Assembly (NCBI RefSeq): GCF_025766255.1
Contig: NW_026516728.1
Span: forward strand, 124,001 to 188,000
Length of the DNA stretch: 64,000 nucleotides
DNA from: Zychaea mexicana
Taxonomy: Eukaryota; Mucoromycota; Mucoromycetes; Mucorales; Lichtheimiaceae
Direction: 5' to 3'
Shown: piece after piece, positions 49,076 to 59,583 of the stretch
Layout of the letters: each line of letters begins with the position of its first letter
Position numbering within the stretch: position 1 is the first letter of the stretch
The notes under the pieces: model-generated
The model's input: the letters and a program-made list of their open reading frames with translations, nothing else
The model's database searches: none
What the model was told of the DNA's origin: nothing
Program-made: the position numbers and the translations under genes

Positions 49076-51014
49076 TGATGCTATGGGAACGGAATGAAAG
49101 ATCATGTTGGCAGGATTGGTTCCAGTTTCGTCGAAACAGTCGCATAAGACGATGAAAAAAGACGTATCGACATCTCTAAAAAACAAGTGTGATGGCAGAT
49201 AGTAAAAGTAGAGATGAAAATAAGCTTATTTTAGTAACTATGACATCTTGGTCAAAAGTGAAATTGCTTAAATCGTCCCCTTTCTATTGATTTCCCAAAT
49301 AAATAAAGTGTGATGCAATGCTTACTGAGGTGATATAATGATGCCTTGACGGTTTCTTACGAGTAGTTGCAGTATTGGAGGGGGCGATATCGGCCGGCGA
49401 TCTTTGTCTCCAAAACCACACATCCGTGCTCGGGATGGTTGCTGTACGATTTCCAAACGGTACTCACTACCAAAAACGAAAGTATATATATATATATATA
49501 TGGAGAGAGAGAGAGAGAGAGAAAGAAAAAGAGATATGCAATGTATTGTTGGTATATTATTATTATATTTATCATCAAGTACATTATCTACATAAGAGAA
49601 CGCCAACATTGATAAGAACAATGTTGGAGGAGAGAGAAAAAAAAACTAGAGAGACAGAGCACAAGCGATATATACAAAGGCTTATCCTTAGTTGTGTATG
49701 TCTACTAGTTTTTTTTTCGTCCTCGCCGTCTGTCTTCTACTAATATTATTACTACGTACCGTTCATCTTTACGATGCCACGTGGGAGCTCCTGTCGTTTC
49801 TGGTTGCTGTTGTTGTTGTTGTGTTGTCGCTGTAAATGTCACTCTTTCTATTTCTTGCGTTGTTGTGGTGCTACTTGAAGTACTGCTAGACCCGCTGGCA
49901 CGGTAACTGGAAGCTGGAGGCACAAGCATACCACTTGTTTTTGTTTCAGAAATCTGTGATAACCATGGAGATGATGTGTGCTGTTGCTGCTGATGCTGCT
50001 GCTGCTGCTGCCAGATACCTGGAGGGTGCCTTGGCTGGTGATGCTGATGTTCCTGCTCTTGGTGTTCCTGTTGTTGTTGTTGTTGCAAGTCGCTTGTTCG
50101 TGCCATCGACACTAGCCTGCCAAAGAGCTCCTGCTCTTGCCGATGCCGATCGAGTGTCGTCGTATCGGGAATGATCGGGTGCGTTACTGCTGACATCATT
50201 GACGATGACTGCTGCTGCTGTTGTTGTGGCGGTGGCGGTGGTGGTGGTGGTATTGACGTCGTTGCTGTTGGTTGCAAGCGATGACTCGGTATGATGTTTT
50301 CGGTATCCCATGAAGAAGCAGATGAGGACGATGGTTGTTGTTGCTGTTGGATCAGATTGCTATCGATAGACGACGATAACATCATCATCACTTGATCCTC
50401 CCGATGCTGATGTCGTAATACTACCGGGGTCGGTGTAGGAGTCAAAGTAGGATCGTACGTATCTCTGCTTTCGGTCTCTAATGTTAGAAAAGGAATAGAG
50501 AGACACAGTGTCATGTGAGCGGTAGCTGTCTTGACATATAACATCTTTCCTTGCGAGACAAAGGATTGGTTGTAAATGTACCTCGTTCGTGTTGCGGTTG
50601 ATCTTGCGGCGGTATCGTAAAGGTTAGTGATGGATGAAGCTGCTGCTCGATTGCCAATGGAAGTCTGATATTGTAATCGTATTGCTGGTAATGTGGCTGT
50701 GGCACTTGGGACTGTGGATGAGTAAACGTGTGGACAGGCGGATAATACTGCGATAATGAGCTCGTGCTGTTAGAAGGCTGGAAAAACTGTTGTTGCTGCT
50801 GTTGTTGTTGCGTTGTTGGCTCATGCGTCAGGGGGTAAGAAGGTTCCTGGGTGTGTCGTGGTTGTTGTTGTTGTTGTAGCTGCTGCTGGGGTGGTGGTGG
50901 TAGCAGTTGTTGCTCTCCACTACTGGCCAGCTGCTGCTGCTGCTGTTGTTGTTGCTTAGAGTCGGGATCGTCGTTGCTGTTATCATACTGTTTTGTAGGA
51001 GCAGACGGAAACAT
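48440..51014 (-). CDS. velB: Velvet-domain regulator, VelB-like
   Basis: Fungal nuclear regulator that, in Aspergillus, pairs with VeA or VosA to control development, spores and secondary metabolism. Exons 51014-50582, 50477-49760, 49466-49326, 49175-48807, 48730-48624 and 48552-48440 give 626 aa. The first ~380 residues are disordered and very Gln/Pro-rich (many poly-Gln blocks). The velvet domain starts EYRLEIVQQPSRARMCGFG, then DKDRRPISPPPILQLLVR and VDTSFFIVLCDCFDE. A ~50-residue Gln/Ser/Thr insert interrupts it, as known for VelB. NLVGSCIASPSKLYNIQ, FFVFHDLSLRSEGRFRLVFS and KNFPGVVPPTPLSQCFAKQG follow, with KIPTRRD and a basic tail (KSKRARK). The wording around CGFGDKDRRPI and FAKQGVKIP is closest to VelB. 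The long poly-Gln N-terminus is unusual for that group. Confidence 0.88.
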
Positions 51015-52579
51015 GGCTTATGCAAAAGACACGTTCGAAGCGGTTACAGCGGAATCAATGCTGTTGGAAGCGTAGTCAACACTGTCAGCCTGCGACTTGA
51101 GAGAGAGAGAGAGAGGAAGAAGGATGGGAGGGGGGGTGTGAGGAGAGCGGAAGAGAAAGAGGGCAAAGAGAAAAAAGATAGTAAAGAGAGCAAAGGAAAA
51201 AAAACACAACTTGGGACTGTTGAAAAATGTTGCTACTTCCACACACGCACCGGGCAAAGAAGTAACAACATGCAAGCGAAAGAGAAAGCCATGTTCCACA
51301 CTGCCCATTTCCTTTTTTCCCTTTCTTGAATTACAAGTGCACGTGTGGTTGCTTGGTTCTTCTTCTTCTTCTTCATCTTCCCCCATTTGTATCGCATTTC
51401 TCTTGACAAGCCAGCCACGCCACTTGCGTCGACAAGTCTTTTGTCTCGGCGCTCTGTCTATCGTTGAGGACACATCGTCAGCAAGCAAGGCAGCTTGGTA
51501 GATCACGCACTCGGCCCAAAGGTGATAACTCTGGGTTGGGGGGGGGATGGGGGTGTGAGGGAGAGGGGGGAGGGGGGCGTGCCACAGCCAACAGGAATAC
51601 TGGCCATTGTTGTGGGCTCTACCATTCTGTGGGGACGTAAAACTTGGCCTATGACATGCGTCCATCGCCCTTCCAGCTTTCCCCCGACGCGTTGCTACGC
51701 ACTGAGATAACGGGGACGATCTTTAGATGAGAAGAAGGGGCTATGTATGAGTACCACATGTATATAATGCTCGCTTCTTTCTCGATTAAGCCCAATAAGC
51801 ACACAGCAGCATGGTCTATTACATATAAAACTAATAGGCAAGATACGTCCACTTTGGGGTCTCCACTGTGGTCCCATGAGCAACCCTGATCTAAATTAGC
51901 TATGGTGTATCATAGCAACTGGTTATAGAGTGCACCGCCTCGCCGCTTCGCCAAAATGGTAATTGAGTTCTAGACCAGATAATTAGTGCTTCTTCCATAG
52001 CAACTCGAACCCCATCGTTACTATGTGTCCTTTCTGTTCTTTCTGCAAGTGATATGGCGTGTAAGCGTGGAGTTTGTATATGATAGGAGAAAGAGACATC
52101 TTGTCACACAATGACCGCAGAATGGTTGGCTGCAAATCACTGCAATTGACTAACAAAGTGAGTGACTGAGTGAGTGAGTGAGCGAGTGTGTGTGTGATCG
52201 ATGGGTGCACCCGGACCCAACTTGTGTGTGACAAGATCGTTTGCGGGGTTGGGCCGTCGAAACAATGTGGAAAATTAGTCAAAAAATGGGTGCACAAGCA
52301 ACACAAATGAGAAGACATGAGTTGAATGTTTACGTGTGAATGTGTTACGTCAACCTCGCCGAGACCTTTGGCTTGATTGTTCGACACATCATGTCTCACA
52401 GGTCGCACACGCCCACGCGATTTGACATTCGTCCCCCAAGAAGATAAGCGCAACAAAAGAAAGAAAAATTTGTATTTCATGATAATAACAGTAAAAATGC
52501 AAGTACTACTTCATAAAAAAAAAGATAATAAACGGGAGAACACATAAAATCGAGGTGCGGCGGCTGCGTGAGACTCTCT
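51015..52579. other. Intergenic: velvet promoter and 3' flank of the next gene
   Basis: About 1.6 kb with no supported gene. Pyrimidine-rich on the minus strand next to the velvet start (51090-51210). A very G-rich block lies at 51535-51581, and a (TGAG)n-like run at about 52160-52195. Confidence 0.5.
51535..51581 (+). repeat. G-rich tract with quadruplex potential
   Basis: The plus strand carries at least five separate runs of three or more G within about 47 bases, including one of nine G and two of six. This fits the simple G3+ quadruplex pattern. It lies about 550 bp upstream of the velvet start codon. Confidence 0.6.
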
Positions 52580-54052
52580 CTACATGACAAACACACCAAA
52601 TGGCGCTCCTCCTCCGCCCATGCGCGGCAGGCCACGAACACTGTTCCTGTCGCCGATGGCACCAATCTGGAGAGAGTCGTAGTGATTGTTTGGAGGCTGT
52701 TGTCCGTAGCGTAGATTGTGCTGTGGTTGTGGCTGTGGTTGTTGGGAATGATGATACGAGGATGGATGTTGTTGTTGTTGTTGATGAGGATGCTGATGTT
52801 GATGAGGATGATGATGTCGATGACGTTGAAACACTTGTTCGTGTTGTTTGGAGGGGGTGGTTGCAGTAACAACGGCATGTTCAGACCAGAAAGGTTCGTA
52901 CATGCTATTGCCAAGTGGAGTTGATGGCTCGGATTGGATGAATGATTCGTTCATGTAGCGTGCCGACTTGGGAGTTGTAGCTGAGGGCACAATGATGTTC
53001 AGTGCGTCTGCACGGCGATTGTCGATGGCCTCGTTCCAAGACCGTCGTCTTGTCTCCCCTGTCCAGAGCGATCCGTCTCTGCGAATGATCCCTGCTGCGT
53101 TGTTGATGCTGTTCTTGTCCCAGCCTTGCCAGCCGCCAGTCCAGCTGCGCATGAATTCGAGGAATCGGGCCTTTTCCTCCTCCGTGATGACAGACTTGGC
53201 ACTCGAAGTACTACTACTACTACTACTCGTCGAAACCGACTCCATAGGTTCGTCGTCGTCGTCGTCGTCGTCGTCAACCTTGTCATCAGACGGTTGGGAT
53301 TCGTCCGTAACAAATTGGGAACTGTGATCAGACTTTGTGTCGTCATCCGAAGCAACGCTGGACGAGTTTGATGAAGACATGGACGACAATAACATGTCCG
53401 CTACCATTGGCCGAGTCGTCGGTGACACATGACTTTTAACAGAAGAACCGGATCGACCTGCAGCAGCAGCGGCGGCGGCAGCAGCAGCAGAACGGAGATC
53501 GTTCCACAAAAGACGTTGCTTCAGGTCTGAGCCAGTTGACTTTGGCCTTGGTGTGGATCCAGTAGATGCGCGCTTCTTGTTCTCCACCTTGGGCACCAGT
53601 GCCTTGAGTCGCTCGATCTCTTGCTGGTAATCCACCAGCGTATTCATACCGGCAAAGGGATCATCCGTCCCATCGGAGGATGGGACACCACCACTGCCTG
53701 GCGAGATCACCTTTTGCTTCACCGTCGTAGGATCGTTCCACACCGACCGCTTCTTCTTAGCGTCGTCGTCGTCGCCAAGCGCAGACAGGCTCGGGAAATT
53801 TTCGTCGGTCATTGTGGAGGTCGGGCTGCTCGGGCGGGATTCGGGGCTGGCTTTTGCCATCCAGCGTGGAGCAAAGGTGTAGGATGAAGGGGACGGAGTT
53901 GGCAGCTTCTTGGTGCTGGCTGCTGTTGCTGCTGCTGCTGCTAGACGTGCACTCGCAGTCGTGGTGCTGATTTGTTTGGTGGTTTGTTGTTTGCCTTGCA
54001 TTCTGTTGTACTCGAGTGCTTGGTCTGTGAGTTCTGAGATTTGAGCCGCCAT
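52580..54052 (-). CDS. Large disordered protein of unknown function
   Basis: I do not recognise this 490-aa single-exon protein. It begins MAAQISELTDQALEYNRMQG, then has an Ala/Ser/Thr-rich part, a short conserved-looking PRWMAKASPESRPSSPTS, and DENFPSLSALGDDDDAKKKR. A helix reads VDYQQEIERLKALVPKVENK. A poly-Ala run, an acidic Asp block and a Ser run follow. The only part that looks folded is around residues 300-375: EEEKARFLEFMRSWTGGWQG, WDKNSINNAAGIIRRDGSLW and RRRSWNEAIDNRRADALN. The tail is His/Gln-rich and ends GGGGAPFGVFVM. Such proteins are common in Mucorales and give no clear function. Confidence 0.7.
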   Translation of the reverse strand: MAAQISELTDQALEYNRMQGKQQTTKQISTTTASARLAAAAATAASTKKLPTPSPSSYTFAPRWMAKASPESRPSSPTSTMTDENFPSLSALGDDDDAKKKRSVWNDPTTVKQKVISPGSGGVPSSDGTDDPFAGMNTLVDYQQEIERLKALVPKVENKKRASTGSTPRPKSTGSDLKQRLLWNDLRSAAAAAAAAAAGRSGSSVKSHVSPTTRPMVADMLLSSMSSSNSSSVASDDDTKSDHSSQFVTDESQPSDDKVDDDDDDDDEPMESVSTSSSSSSTSSAKSVITEEEKARFLEFMRSWTGGWQGWDKNSINNAAGIIRRDGSLWTGETRRRSWNEAIDNRRADALNIIVPSATTPKSARYMNESFIQSEPSTPLGNSMYEPFWSEHAVVTATTPSKQHEQVFQRHRHHHPHQHQHPHQQQQQHPSSYHHSQQPQPQPQHNLRYGQQPPNNHYDSLQIGAIGDRNSVRGLPRMGGGGAPFGVFVM

Positions 54053-55972
54053 GTGACAAGGATAGAAGGAAGAAAATAATAAACAAAAGGTAATGACAAA
54101 TAAATAATAGTAGTAATAAGGTGGTATGCGCGAGTATCGGAGGGGGGAGGGGTTGTAGTTTAAGAAAGAAAATAAGGGTTTAAGTGTTATATGTAGTTCG
54201 TACGTGTACGTGTGCGGTGTGGATTTGCTGAGTTCAGTTGAGAGTGTGAGTCAGTGTAGAGAGTATGCGTGTGTTTAAAGAGGGCTTTTTTTCTGTTTGA
54301 TAGAGAGATATGCTGATAGAGAAGAAAGAGTGTACAAAAAGTATGCTGGAGTAGCTAGGAGTGTCGTGCTGAGGTGTGGAATGTCTAAATGGTAAAAGAA
54401 AAAAAAAGTGCGAGAGTTGCTTTGGAGAATGTGAGATTGTGCGTGCGTGCGTGTGCGTGAGTAAAATGGGGTAGATAAAAAAAGAAGTATGTGCGCGAAT
54501 GAATTTATATACAGCAGTTGAAGCGGTCAGAGATGGAAACAAAAGAGACAGTATTTATGGAGAGAGAGAGAGAGTGAGAGTGAGAGTGAATGTGTGTGGG
54601 GAGGTGGGTGGGATGAACAGAATATTAAAGGCAATCAAGAAACTAAATGGCAGATATAATGGACAATGGGTTATATAAGTTGGTAAGGGTGATTAGGTTA
54701 CGAAAACATTGTCAAGGTAAAAAAAAAAAAAGAAGACAAAAACGAATGGCCGCAACCGCAGCAAACACCTAATCGCGTCCAAGCCACCAGCTGTGGCCCC
54801 TCATTGGTGCGGATGGTCTCGGCTACATCGGAGAAGAGAGAGCGAGAGAAACCAAAAGACACTATTTTGCGTTCCACAAATTTCCATCATTTTCTACTTG
54901 GGTGTATCGATGCCTCTCAAGTTAAGAAATTCGAAATATCTCTTTGACAAAACGGTTTAAGAACGTCAATGGATGCGTTATCCTCTGCTTGGAAAATGTC
55001 ATTATCAGACGTGTGTCATCTTTCGTAAAGTGGTTCGCGCGCCTGCGTTTCGGCCTTTTGATTGGGTTTTCTCGTTAGCGTTGGGCTATGGTGCAGTCCT
55101 TTGCACACATGATTTTGCAATCAAGTAGTTTACATATTTTAAAATGACAAATATGTACTTGCGCCGACCATTACCAGTTCTTTAACCGGCTTGTTTTAAG
55201 GCTATTATCAAGTATGAAATGATGATTGATGTTTGATAAAATGATCCTTCAGAGCTTTCAAATTTCCCCCCCCCCATCGAAAAGCACCACTTAATGAACA
55301 AGATACTGAAATATCTATTGTTCAAGTAAAGTTCTTACGTTTATGGTCAATACAACAAAAACAATCCAACTTTTAAAGAAATTTTGGCTCACGTTTAAAG
55401 GAATTAGGCACATAACAACAACGTGCAAAAGAATAATAACTAGCAACCAGGCTTCAAGTCTTATTGATAACCTCTGGCAACTCGCTGGGAAACTTGTTAA
55501 AGATTTGCTCAAGACGCATAATAGAGTAAGTAATTGGATGGATGCTTTATAATTAAATAAATAAGGACAATCTCAAGTCTATATGCTATGAGCCTAAAAA
55601 GACCACCTGGTAGCCGTTAATTTACTACGATGCTTGTAGAAAGGGCAAGAAGTAGTACATCGAGCAACATCAAAAACAGTGGACAACAACAATTGGAAGT
55701 GTTTTATTGTCAAGGCATGGTGTGCTAAACAAAGAGACATAATTTTTGTAAGTACCAAAGGCGAGTATGTGTTTCATACAATTATCAAGGCCTCTTTTGC
55801 CTTGTTCTTTTGTGGGATGCTAATGAGAGCACTTCGTCAGGTTAAAATCTTATTCAAATGGCTAAGGCATTACTGGATCACTCCTAGCCACTTATAAAAT
55901 GGCACATATTTTTATTGAAAAAAAGTAGCAGTAACGGGCAGCAGCACATATCACCCATGCTAATACTACTTA
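54053..55972. other. Gene-poor stretch
   Basis: About 1.9 kb. The first ~600 bp are GA-rich on the plus strand, consistent with the promoter of the minus-strand gene ending at 54052, including (GA)n-like runs near 54558-54592. Open frames around 55343-55552 have no motif. Confidence 0.45.
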
Positions 55973-56969
55973 TCACTGCTCTTCGTGATAGTATCCATAC
56001 AAAAATCGAGATTTCATGGCGCGACTTGCGTCTGATTTTGCACCAGTGTAAACAAGAATGTCAGATAAATGATTGTTTGGCGAAATCATATAGCCTATCT
56101 TGTAAACATCCGTGCTGTTTGAATCAAAATGAGCCAGCAGGCTAGAATCAGCATAATACGTATCACCTTCAAGTTTGATCATAGGTTCCGCTTCGTCTAG
56201 GGCCCGTGTTCCAGTTTCTGGGTAAACGTGCAAATTGGCTGCAAACTTGTCGTGGTCCTCTTCTGTTGTCTAATCAAGAGTATCATACATAGTAATATGT
56301 TTTGGCTTACATAAGTTATCTGTTGATGATGGGAGAACAGTGACAGTACATAGATAGATGACTATTTACGAAAAGGTAAAAAAGCAAAGAACAACTCACC
56401 ATGACATCTGTATACGTATATCCATCGGCACACATGTTAACGAGAGTGTATGTACTGTTTCGTGGATGTACCTTGGCGAGAACCGTTGATGATCCTCGTA
56501 CAACACCAGAAACAAGGCTGCTTTCTATCTTAATCCCTCTCAACTCAACATTTCCGTCTAAAACGGTAACTGTACTATCATAATACATATAGCGTGAACT
56601 TGTAATTGCCCTTGAATAAGATGGTGGGTGTTTACATGCTATATTGTCTACAACCGCAGTATTCTTATTAGCGAGTGGGCCTAGAGTTCCCATGTTGCTG
56701 CACTAACAATTTTTTTATTGTATTACGTTGCAAACACGTACCAAGATGTTGGAAGCAAACATGATGTATATAAAAAAAGACCCTATTCGTTGTGTTTCCA
56801 GGTGTAGCTATCATATGTGTGCTACTTTAGAATGAGTATATATACCTGCTGGATGCTCTGTAAGCGTTGCCACCAAGTGAGAACAAGGACGCTTCTTCCT
56901 GGTCCACGTCAACGGAAAACTCTCTTTTTGCTGCTGCTCCTTTAATGGGATTTTGCTCCAGTGTACCGT
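55973..56969 (-). CDS. Spliced gene of unknown function, 5' end not found
   Basis: Three exons join in frame: 56969-56846, 56697-56400 and 56269-55973 (stop). I do not recognise the product. The joined part (about 239 codons) starts GTLEQNPIKGAAAKREFSVD, with DQEEASLFSLGGNAYRASS at the first splice. The middle looks beta-rich: YYDSTVTVLDGNVELRGIKI, ESSLVSGVVRGSSTVLAKVH and TYTLVNMCADGYTYTDVM. The end reads TEEDHDKFAANLHVYPETGT, GDTYYADSSLLAHFDSNST and KSRFLYGYYHEEQ. Steady phase across two introns and the lack of stops argue for a real gene rather than chance. No start codon was assigned. A 55-codon open piece in a different frame lies just upstream (about 56950-57110) and may belong to it. 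Confidence 0.5.
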
Positions 56970-57987
56970 CTGTAATTTTTCAAGTACAAGCTCCTGAGGG
57001 CATCTTCTAATTTGGTTAGATTTTTCAATGATACATAGTAATGAAATACGGTATCTGCATAACTAGCATAAAAAGCAGCTCTATGACTAGCTAACCTTTT
57101 CAATACCGGTGCTGGGATATGTATTTGCGTTGGTGGATTTTGCTCATTCTATCTACAAAACGTATTTCCCACACAGGTGGTGTCCTGTCAACCCGAGAAA
57201 ATAACGCCCAAGATATCTATCAAAACAAAGATACCAGAGCGAGGCAGAAGCGCCCGGAACGTGGCCTACTTATAAAGCATTCCGGCACTGTGTGGACTGT
57301 GTTATCTGAAGCGATCCGAAACGGAGCATTACTGATATAGGCGATGCCTCCATCCTGCATTTATTTTGTTCGTTGACATTCCAACGTAACAACTAGCCCT
57401 TCTCATGAGCCATATCTAACCACTTCATCGTTAGCCTATATAGCGGGAGGAAGAGATAGTGAAGAGAGAATGAGAAATAGCATGTCTTCCGCGATATATA
57501 TGCAATGGTTTATGGAACCAAATATAATCAGATTTCCAAAAGTTCAAGTGTCGGATGAACTGCTGGATTTGGGAAAGTCATGTGAAATTTATAGAACTGA
57601 GAAGATTTCTTTTTACTGCGCGCTATCAAAATAAACAAGGAGAATGGTAAAGAGTGCAGCCCGTCCTGGCAGATTGTGGCATGGAGCAGAGAGCTAATAG
57701 TTATAGCCGAGCAGCAAAGTTGACGTTTATAAAAGAATGTTAGAGAACGGTCAATGCTTTTGACTTCTGAGTAATTGATCATAGTTTCTATAGTTGCAGA
57801 AAATGTACAAAAGATATGATGTGTCGGGTATGTTTATATAGGTAATGCTAGTGTTATTTACAGAAGTGCAAGGTTTGCGAATGTGTGTGTATATGTGTTG
57901 TGGAATAAGTCGACGGGATATATATGTATGGTGAAAGTAGATGTGGTATAGTTCATGTAAATGATTGTGATGGATGGACATATTTTT
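56970..57987. other. Intergenic with one open piece
   Basis: A minus-strand piece around 56950-57110 reads LASHRAAFYASYADTVFHYY, which looks like protein but ends in a stop and has no known family. The rest, to 57987, is the 3' flank of the phytochelatin-synthase-like gene. Confidence 0.4.
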
Positions 57988-59146
57988 TCATGCGTGTAGA
58001 CGCTTCGAGCATTTCCGAGAGCAGTCGCTACACTTGATAAACTTGGGTTGTTGCTGTTGTTGTTGATGATGATTATGTTGACGTTGTTGTAGCAAGCGTC
58101 CTTTTGGTTTTTGCAGAGATGAAGCTGTTGCTGTTGTTGTTGTTCCTGGGGCACGTAGTACAAAATAACCTCGACTTTTGCCCAAAACGTCCTTTTCCCG
58201 CTCGAGCATAGCATTATACAGCGATCGTGCATTGACCCAAACGCTGGGATATTCGCCACGAGCAACGTCCATGATAAGCACCATATTTTCAGCCTTGTTG
58301 AAACCGCCAATAGGGCTGAAATGACCGCCCCGTTGGTCCACTTGGCCAAGATGCGAACGAGAATAGCTGACAATCATAATTTGGCTAGCGGAATTGTTGT
58401 TGGCTGTAATGGATTCAAGATCGTTGAGAAATTCGTTGTACGCTATTGATGAGGCGCGTCGAACGTCGAGATGACAATGTGACTGTGCGAGGCACGTGAA
58501 TTCGTCAAAGGACATGCCTTTGCTAAGAACCTCTTCTTTGCTTGAGCAAGTTTCCAATAATTCGTCTGTTGAACGCAAAAAAAAAAAGTCAGTTTATCGA
58601 GATATACTTTTTATCTTGATTTAAAAATTCTGTACTTACTCGAATACCAGCGCCAGTTTCCTTTCCAGATTCGTTGTGGATCGATTTCTAATGCGTTAAG
58701 TGCCATGGCCACTAGATATACATGATGCTTTTTTAATAAACTCGTCGAAACTCCTGATGTTTACGGTTAAAGAGAAGAAACTTACAAGAGCTGACACCAC
58801 CAAACATGGCAGAAGATTGAGTTGAAAAATTTCCCATCAGATTGAAAAAACTCTCCGCATGGCCTTGGTCCATGGCGCCTCGAAATAGGCGTTTGCCTTC
58901 AGAAGATGTGAAATTGACAAGTCTTGGACATTGCCGTAACAATGGGTTGTCGGATGATAGCATTGTAATAAAGGGATCGGGCGTTGATGTTTTTGATAGA
59001 GGTGGTGTGGTGGCTGTCCTTGCCGTTGCCATGGTTGCTGTTCGACGGTAACAATGAAGGGCAGGTGATAATGGCAACTTGGCGCCAGAAGATGGGTGGA
59101 CGATGACGTTGTTGCAGGCGATTCGGAGACGGTTAGGGAAGCTCAT
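57988..59146 (-). CDS. Phytochelatin-synthase-like protein lacking the catalytic Cys
   Basis: Papain-fold (C83) family that in plants, fission yeast and worms joins gamma-Glu-Cys units of glutathione into phytochelatins for metal binding. 336 aa from exons 59146-58786, 58711-58640 and 58565-57988. Family landmarks: YRR, LVNFTSSEGKRLFRGAMDQG, LNALEIDPQRIWKGNWRWYS, GMSFDEFTCLAQ, GGHFSPIGGFN with the catalytic His, and LIMDVARGEYPSVWV with the catalytic Asp. At the active-site helix, where active enzymes have AYCGLAS, this protein reads AMFGGVSS: the Cys position is Gly (ggt). No other Cys is near. The C-terminal end keeps CSDCSRKC, a small Cys cluster. The N-terminus (RLRIACNN...ALHCYRR) is basic and could target mitochondria. 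Domain call is firm; activity is doubtful. Confidence 0.85.
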
Positions 59147-59300
59147 GATTGATAGATGACGTTGGTAAGATTGTGGTGTATGCGGTAGGTATATATATAT
59201 AAGTTGGTTGAATTGAAAGGTTGGCAGTAAGTAATAATAAATGGGGGTTTGTTGTGGTCTGTTCCTGCGGGTTCCTTATATACGGTTTCCCAACCGCTCG

Positions 59301-59583
59301 ATCTGATTCGTACGGGCTTTTATCTGATTGATTCCGCCCAATCTGATTAACGTGGTTTCCCTGGCAGTGTACTTGTTTCTCGAGTTTTCAAAGCCGTATC
59401 GATCACCCCCAATCTGATAAACTGCTGTCCAGCACGGACTCATTCACACACCTCACCCCCACAACCCCCCCTCGCTCTCATTACCCTTTCGGGGTACTTC
59501 GGTGAACGTTAAAACATTATTAGCATATCTGATGCACTTTACGCACACATGTTTAATTTATACTTAGATCTTATTGATCAGAT
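59301..59583. promoter_or_regulatory. Cluster of six ATCTGAT elements (GATA-factor-like) upstream of the phytochelatin-synthase-like gene
   Basis: ATCTGAT occurs on the plus strand at 59301, 59322, 59341, 59412 and 59527, and as ATCAGAT (other strand) at 59577. The copy at 59412 reads ATCTGATAA, a full match to the ATCWGATAA motif known for fungal iron-responsive GATA repressors (SRE/Urbs1/Fep1 type). They lie 155-437 bp upstream of the start codon at 59146. Which factor binds is not known; metal or iron control is inference. Confidence 0.5.

Noticed and set aside
51018..51665. 215-codon minus frame upstream of the velvet gene
   Set aside because: Low-complexity, Glu/Lys runs from GA repeats and no conserved part; it overlaps the likely velvet 5' UTR and promoter.
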